From Bacillus infantis (GTDB taxonomy: Bacteria > Bacillota > Bacilli > Bacillales > Cytobacillaceae), in assembly GCF_020171945.1 (NCBI RefSeq), contig NZ_JAIVAP010000002.1:62001-126000 (forward strand): a stretch of DNA of 64,000 nucleotides, in the 5' to 3' direction. Made by a program: the position numbers and the translations under genes. Each line of letters opens with the position of its first letter. Positions within the stretch are counted from its first letter, which is position 1. The notes below the pieces were generated by a model. The model had not been told where the DNA came from and ran no database searches. It was given only the letters and a program-made list of their open reading frames with translations. This document shows, in pieces, positions 60,234-64,000 of the stretch.

Positions 60234-61439
60234 ATGAATTATGACCGCATATTAATCCGCTATGGAGAAATTTCAACAAAAGGCCGAAACAGGGGGAAGT
60301 TTGTCGAGAAGCTGAAAAGAAGCATTAAGAAAGTTCTGCACAGCTATCCTGCCATCAGGATCGAGGGTCAGAGGGACAGGATGTTCATCCAGCTTAACGG
60401 TGAAAATGGGGAAGAGATCATCGAGAAGCTCAAAGGAGTCTTTGGCATTCAATCCTTCAGTCCTGCTGTGAAAGCTGAAAAGGATATAGAAAAAATCAAG
60501 GACGCTACCCTGTCACTTTTAAAGCGGGCATACAAGGATGGTGATACCTTTAAGGTATCGGCGCGGAGAGCGGACAAGGGCTTTCACCTTGACACAGGAG
60601 AACTGAACCATGCCCTTGGCTCACATATCCTGAAGAATATGGAAGGCTTGAAGGTGGATGTGAAAAAGCCGGATATTAATCTCCAGGCTGAAATCAGGCC
60701 GGAAGCCGCATATCTTTCATGCGAAAATATCCAGGGAGCCGGAGGTATGCCGGCCGGGTCAGGCGGCAAGGCGATGCTTATGCTTTCTGGGGGAATTGAC
60801 AGCCCGGTCGCAGGCTATTTATCAATGAAGCGAGGGCTTGACGTAGAAGCTGTTCATTTCTACAGCCCTCCCTTCACCAGCGAAAGATCTAAGCAAAAGG
60901 TGGTTGACCTGGCTGAAAAGCTGGCGGGTTATACAGGGCAAATGGTCCTTCATATTGTTCCTTTTACGGAAATCCAGCAGCTCATCCAAAAGCAGGTGCC
61001 TGAAAATTACACGATGACAACCACCAGAAGGCTGATGCTTAAAATCACGGATCTGATCCGCGAAAAGTATGGAGGGCTCGCTGTCATTACAGGTGAAAGC
61101 CTCGGCCAGGTTGCAAGCCAGACACTGGACAGCATGTATGCCATCAATGAAGTGACAAGCACGCCGGTCCTGCGCCCGCTGATAACAATGGATAAGACCG
61201 ATATCATTGAGATCGCCCAGGAAATTGATACCCATGATATATCTATCCTGCCATACGATGACTGCTGCACCGTATTTGTCCCGGCTTCGCCCAAAACGAA
61301 GCCTAAACTTGAAAAGGCAGCATATTATGAAAGCTTTGTTGATTTTGATGCGCTTATTGCAAAAGCTGTAGAGCATATTGAAACAATTCACATCAAGCCG
61401 TATGAATCCGGTAACGACAGTGAGGACGATCTTTTCTAG
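60234..61439 (+). CDS. thiI: tRNA sulfurtransferase ThiI
   Basis: 401-residue 4-thiouridine synthase. An N-terminal ferredoxin-like domain and a THUMP domain (about 60-165) bind tRNA; the PP-loop ATPase domain (about 175-390) has LMLSGGIDSPVAGYL near 183. The C-terminal rhodanese domain of the enterobacterial protein is absent, as is usual in Bacillus, where NifZ delivers sulfur directly. A conserved cysteine is seen in PYDDCCTVFVP near residue 343. Start one base after the nifZ stop. Confidence 0.95.
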   Translation: MNYDRILIRYGEISTKGRNRGKFVEKLKRSIKKVLHSYPAIRIEGQRDRMFIQLNGENGEEIIEKLKGVFGIQSFSPAVKAEKDIEKIKDATLSLLKRAYKDGDTFKVSARRADKGFHLDTGELNHALGSHILKNMEGLKVDVKKPDINLQAEIRPEAAYLSCENIQGAGGMPAGSGGKAMLMLSGGIDSPVAGYLSMKRGLDVEAVHFYSPPFTSERSKQKVVDLAEKLAGYTGQMVLHIVPFTEIQQLIQKQVPENYTMTTTRRLMLKITDLIREKYGGLAVITGESLGQVASQTLDSMYAINEVTSTPVLRPLITMDKTDIIEIAQEIDTHDISILPYDDCCTVFVPASPKTKPKLEKAAYYESFVDFDALIAKAVEHIETIHIKPYESGNDSEDDLF

Positions 61440-61487
61440 GGAGAATGAAAATCGGACGGGCGATGAAAACATTACCAATTAATATTT

Positions 61488-61517
61488 GTATGAAGCCATG
61501 TGATTCTACACATTCTA
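61488..61517 (+). promoter_or_regulatory. Sigma-G-type promoter of sspA
   Basis: GTATG (61488-61492) and CATTCTA (61511-61517), separated by 18 bases, match the forespore sigma-G consensus (GNATR, 18, CANNNTA). This fits the expected late-forespore expression of the SASP gene that follows. Confidence 0.8.
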
Positions 61518-61540
61518 AACTCACAAGGAGGTGAAATCAC

Positions 61541-61744
61541 ATGGCAAACAACAACAGCTCTAACCAGCTTCTAGTACCTGGTGTACAACAAGCTCTTGAC
61601 TCAATGAAATACGAAATCGCTACTGAATTTGGTGTAAACCTTGGCGCTGAAACAACTGCACGTGCTAACGGTTCAGTAGGAGGAGAAATCACTAAGCGTT
61701 TAGTTCAAATGGCTGAACAACAGCTTGGCGGTTACCAACGCTAA
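61541..61744 (+). CDS. sspA: Alpha/beta-type small acid-soluble spore protein
   Basis: 67-residue SASP that coats and protects spore DNA and is degraded at germination. The two conserved helices are seen: [23 protein letters not shown] cut by the GPR protease site at about residues 25-30 (KYEIATEF), and [16 protein letters not shown]. The ribosome site AAGGAGGTG is perfect. Codon use is strongly biased, as expected for a highly expressed gene. The gene has its own sigma-G-type promoter and terminator. Confidence 0.96.
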   Translation: MANNNSSNQLLVPGVQQALDSMKYEIATEFGVNLGAETTARANGSVGGEITKRLVQMAEQQLGGYQR

Positions 61745-61769
61745 TCCAAAAAATAAATAATATGGCTAC

Positions 61770-61807
61770 AAAGGAGCAGGCTCACCAGCCTGCTCCTTTA
61801 CTTTTTG
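61770..61807 (+). terminator. Terminator downstream of sspA
   Basis: Perfect hairpin AAAGGAGCAGGC / GCCTGCTCCTTT followed by ACTTTTTG. Confidence 0.9.
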
Positions 61808-61818
61808 TTATACATTTT

Positions 61819-61837
61819 ATAATTTTTGAAAAATTAT
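61819..61837. promoter_or_regulatory. Perfect 19-bp palindrome upstream of ytcI; CodY-like
   Basis: ATAATTTTTGAAAAATTAT is its own complement about the central G. Its inner 15 bases (61821-61835) match the CodY consensus AATTTTCWGAAAATT at 12 positions, but the region is so AT-rich that a chance match is possible. TATAAT motifs follow immediately, so a bound protein would cover the promoter. Confidence 0.45.
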
Positions 61838-61884
61838 GTATAATATAATTATTGATACAATTTTAGATGAGGAGGACATATGAC

Positions 61885-63471
61885 ATGAAGCGTGAAGATC
61901 TGCTGGCGCCAGAAAAATATAATCTGGTCTCTGAAATGGAAAAGTTTGCTGATAAGCCTGAAAGGACAGCCATCCTTTGGGAAAGCGGGGAAGGAGAAAG
62001 AAAGGAAATTACATATCCAAGGCTCTTATCCAATGCCAATAAAATTGGAAACGTTTTCTCCGAAAACGGTTTGAGGCAGGGGGATGTCGTTCTGATTATG
62101 GTCCCGCGCCTGATAGAAGCTTACCAGACGTACATAGCTGCACTTAAAATGGGCCTGGTAGTCATTCCCTGCTCAGAGATGCTCCGCTCTAAAGACATTC
62201 AGTACAGAATCAATCATGGCGATGTGAAGGCCATCGTATGCTTTTCGCCGTTTACAGAGCAATTTGAAGATGTTCCTGAAGCAGAGGGCCTGCCTAAGTT
62301 TGTGATTGGAGAGCCTGTGCCAGGCTGGATTCCGCTGGACGAAAAGATGGATGCAGCCTCTGATATCATGGAGACTGCGGGAACAAGCAAGGACGATATG
62401 GCTTTCCTGTCCTATACTTCCGGCACAACGGGCAATCCCAAGGGAGTTGTACATACACATGGCTGGGCATATGCACATCTCCGAGCCGCCGGTCCTAACT
62501 GGCTTTGCATCAATGAAGGGGATACTGTCTGGGCAACTGCAGGCCCCGGCTGGCAGAAATGGATATGGAGCCCCTTCCTCTCCGTGCTGGGATCCGGGGG
62601 AACAGGACTGGTGTATTCCGGGAAATTCGAGCCCAAAAAATATCTTGCACTCCTTCAAGATTACAAAGTCAATGTCCTTTGCTGCACACCTACAGAATAC
62701 AGGCTGATGGCAAAGGTCGACAATCTTGCTGAATACAGCCTCCCGGATCTTCATAGTGCCGTCTCGGCAGGGGAGCCGCTCAACCGCGAAGTGATTGATA
62801 CTTTCAAAAAACATTTTAATATTGAAGTGCGTGACGGATACGGCCAGACGGAAAACACCCTGCTGGTCGGCATTACAAAAGGCATGGAGCTTAGGCCGGG
62901 TTCAATGGGCAAGCCGATCCCCGGAAATTCTGTCGAGATTATCACTGAAGACGGTCAAGCGTGCGGACCTGGGGAAGTCGGCGATATTGCCGTCCATATT
63001 GAAACCCCTGCATTATTTAAAAATTATTATAAGGATCCTGAACGGACGGCTATGCAATTCCGCGGTGAATATTATGTAACCGGAGATAAAGCGAAAAAGG
63101 ATGAAGACGGGTACTTTTGGTTTGAAGGCAGGGGAGATGATATTATCATCAGCTCCGGATATACGATCGGGCCGTTTGAGGTGGAGGATGCCCTTGTCAA
63201 GCACCCGTACGTAAAGGAATGTGCCGTTGTGGCGAGCCCGGACGAAATCCGCGGAGCAGTCGTAAAAGCCTTTATCGTCCTGCAGGATGGCATCGCCGAA
63301 GATAAGCCGGATCTCATCAGTACCTTGCAGGAGCATGTAAAGGAGCTGACTGCCCCTTATAAATATCCCCGCAGGATCGAGTTTCTTTCGGAGCTTCCGA
63401 AGACCACGTCAGGAAAGATCCGCAGGGTAGAGCTGAGGAAAAAAGAAATGGAGCAGGCTGCCCGCAGCTAG
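61885..63471 (+). CDS. ytcI: Acyl-CoA synthetase YtcI (MbcS-like)
   Basis: 528-residue acyl-adenylate-forming ligase. Motifs: LSYTSGTTGNPKGVVHTH near residue 175, DGYGQTENTLLVG near 318, YFWFEGRGDDIIISSGY near 411 and the catalytic lysine in TTSGKIRRVEL near 512. The family (MACS/AMP-forming) activates medium- or branched-chain acids such as isobutyrate; in B. subtilis this protein is also called MbcS. ATG 61885 is chosen because GAGGAGG sits eight bases before it. It has a palindromic element in front, a strong terminator behind, and precedes ytcJ. Confidence 0.92.
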   Translation: MKREDLLAPEKYNLVSEMEKFADKPERTAILWESGEGERKEITYPRLLSNANKIGNVFSENGLRQGDVVLIMVPRLIEAYQTYIAALKMGLVVIPCSEMLRSKDIQYRINHGDVKAIVCFSPFTEQFEDVPEAEGLPKFVIGEPVPGWIPLDEKMDAASDIMETAGTSKDDMAFLSYTSGTTGNPKGVVHTHGWAYAHLRAAGPNWLCINEGDTVWATAGPGWQKWIWSPFLSVLGSGGTGLVYSGKFEPKKYLALLQDYKVNVLCCTPTEYRLMAKVDNLAEYSLPDLHSAVSAGEPLNREVIDTFKKHFNIEVRDGYGQTENTLLVGITKGMELRPGSMGKPIPGNSVEIITEDGQACGPGEVGDIAVHIETPALFKNYYKDPERTAMQFRGEYYVTGDKAKKDEDGYFWFEGRGDDIIISSGYTIGPFEVEDALVKHPYVKECAVVASPDEIRGAVVKAFIVLQDGIAEDKPDLISTLQEHVKELTAPYKYPRRIEFLSELPKTTSGKIRRVELRKKEMEQAARS

Positions 63472-63511
63472 TATTCACCTGGGAAGTTCCTATAAATAAT
63501 TAGTTTTAACT

Positions 63512-63539
63512 CTGAGCTTTTTAAAGCTCAGTTTTTTTG
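63512..63539 (+). terminator. Terminator downstream of ytcI
   Basis: Hairpin CTGAGCTTT / AAAGCTCAG with a 2-base loop, followed by a seven-base T-run. Confidence 0.92.
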
Positions 63540-63623
63540 TGTCCAAAAAGAAGATATAATCATATCAGCAGGCACTGATTATTGTTTTCTGTGCCAGAAT
63601 AGGAAGCAAAGGAGCAAAAAAAG

Positions 63624-64000
63624 ATGCGGACTTTATGGCATGGAGGACATATATACACCCTTCAGCAAGAAGGGCATAAAACTGAAGCAGTCATGACCGA
63701 GAATGGAAAGATCCTGGGGGCAGGGCCGCTGGAAGAATTGAAAAGAAACTACTCGGTAAAACCCTCTGAAATGAGGGACCTTGAGGGAAGCTTGATGCTG
63801 CCCGGATTTGTGGACAGCCATATGCACTTAATCGGACATGGAGAAAGGCTGATAAGACTTGACTTGTCCGGCTGCACCACTAAAGCAGAAGTGCTTGACT
63901 CTGTGAAGGAGTATGCAGGCAGGTTTCCAAAAGGCAGCTGGATCATCGGCGAGGGATGGAATGAAAATTTATGGGACATCCCTGACCCCTTGCTGGCAAA
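63624..64000 (+). CDS. ytcJ: Amidohydrolase YtcJ, 5' part only
   Basis: The first 125 codons of an amidohydrolase family 3 (YtcJ/NfdA-like) enzyme; the gene runs off the right edge. The sequence starts MRTLWHGGHIYTLQQ, has the metal-binding HxH in FVDSHMHLIGHGERL near residue 67, and continues with GSWIIGEGWNENLWD, both typical of the family. The ribosome site is AAAGGAGC. Full members are about 530 residues. It follows ytcI as in B. subtilis. Substrate is unknown; relatives hydrolyse N-formyl and imide compounds. Confidence 0.88.
   Translation, partial: MRTLWHGGHIYTLQQEGHKTEAVMTENGKILGAGPLEELKRNYSVKPSEMRDLEGSLMLPGFVDSHMHLIGHGERLIRLDLSGCTTKAEVLDSVKEYAGRFPKGSWIIGEGWNENLWDIPDPLLA

Overview
The window is a 64 kb stretch of chromosome from a spore-forming, low-to-mid G+C Firmicute of the family Bacillaceae. 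The evidence is dense Bacillus-type gene content (alpha/beta small acid-soluble spore protein, RefZ, EzrA, SftA, CcpA, a Na+-type MotPS stator, a tyrS T-box), strong AGGAGG ribosome binding sites, and TTG/GTG starts. Gene order closely follows the Bacillus subtilis ythP to ytcJ interval. The translation and gene order suggest a relative such as Cytobacillus, Mesobacillus or 'Bacillus infantis'-like lineages rather than B. subtilis itself; that placement is inference. No rRNA, tRNA, prophage, transposase or CRISPR array was seen.

Layout. 0-11.7 kb: a MOSC-domain protein, an EcsAB-type ABC transporter (ythPQ), a dipeptidase and D-amino-acid transaminase (pepV-dat), a cysteine synthase (ytkP, minus strand), RNA cyclic phosphodiesterase (thpR), ytlQ, pullulanase amyX, ytmP and ytzH. 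11.7-20.3 kb: a 59-residue membrane peptide, trmB, the lactonase ytnP, ytzB, aminopeptidase ytoP, a DUF84 NTPase, ytoQ, a lipoprotein, a PTS-like membrane protein overlapping the thioredoxin ytpP, and ytpQ. 20.6-32.6 kb: DNA translocase sftA, a nicotinate phosphoribosyltransferase behind a perfect palindrome, an unknown gene, murC, ampS, the sigma-B-type ytxGHJ operon, and a large FtsA-like protein with a repeat-bearing C-terminus. 32.8-42.2 kb: aroA (chorismate mutase-DAHP synthase), ccpA, motPS, an unknown gene, and the acetate module acuABC/acsA with a CcpA cre site between the divergent genes. 42.2-48.6 kb: a class A penicillin-binding protein, a repeat-rich 1.2 kb gap, T-box-controlled tyrS, and rpsD with a long leader. 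48.7-64 kb: an unknown membrane protein, diguanylate cyclase dgcP, methionine gamma-lyase with a perfect cre, an OsmC protein, ytsP, refZ, hisJ, ezrA, braB, nifZ-thiI, sspA, acyl-CoA synthetase ytcI and the start of ytcJ.

Functional links. AcsA makes acetyl-CoA, AcuA acetylates AcsA on the lysine of its C-terminal motif and AcuC removes that acetyl group; the CcpA gene lies 5 kb away and cre matches are seen at acuA/acsA and at methionine gamma-lyase. NifZ is the dedicated sulfur donor for ThiI. EzrA, SftA, RefZ and the FtsA-like protein all concern division or chromosome segregation. CodY-like boxes precede braB and ytcI, both tied to branched-chain metabolism.

The most unusual content is non-coding. 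A family of about 124-bp structured repeats has four head-to-tail full copies with an exact 124-bp period (45459-45954), a partial copy, and solitary copies at 16507 and 53161; their stems covary while the apical loop AAAGAAC is conserved. Beside the array lies a separate six-unit array with an exact 20-bp period (45239-45358). Two further intergenic repeat families (13037-13167, and a small inverted-repeat element near 8.0, 28.7 and 34.3 kb) are also present.
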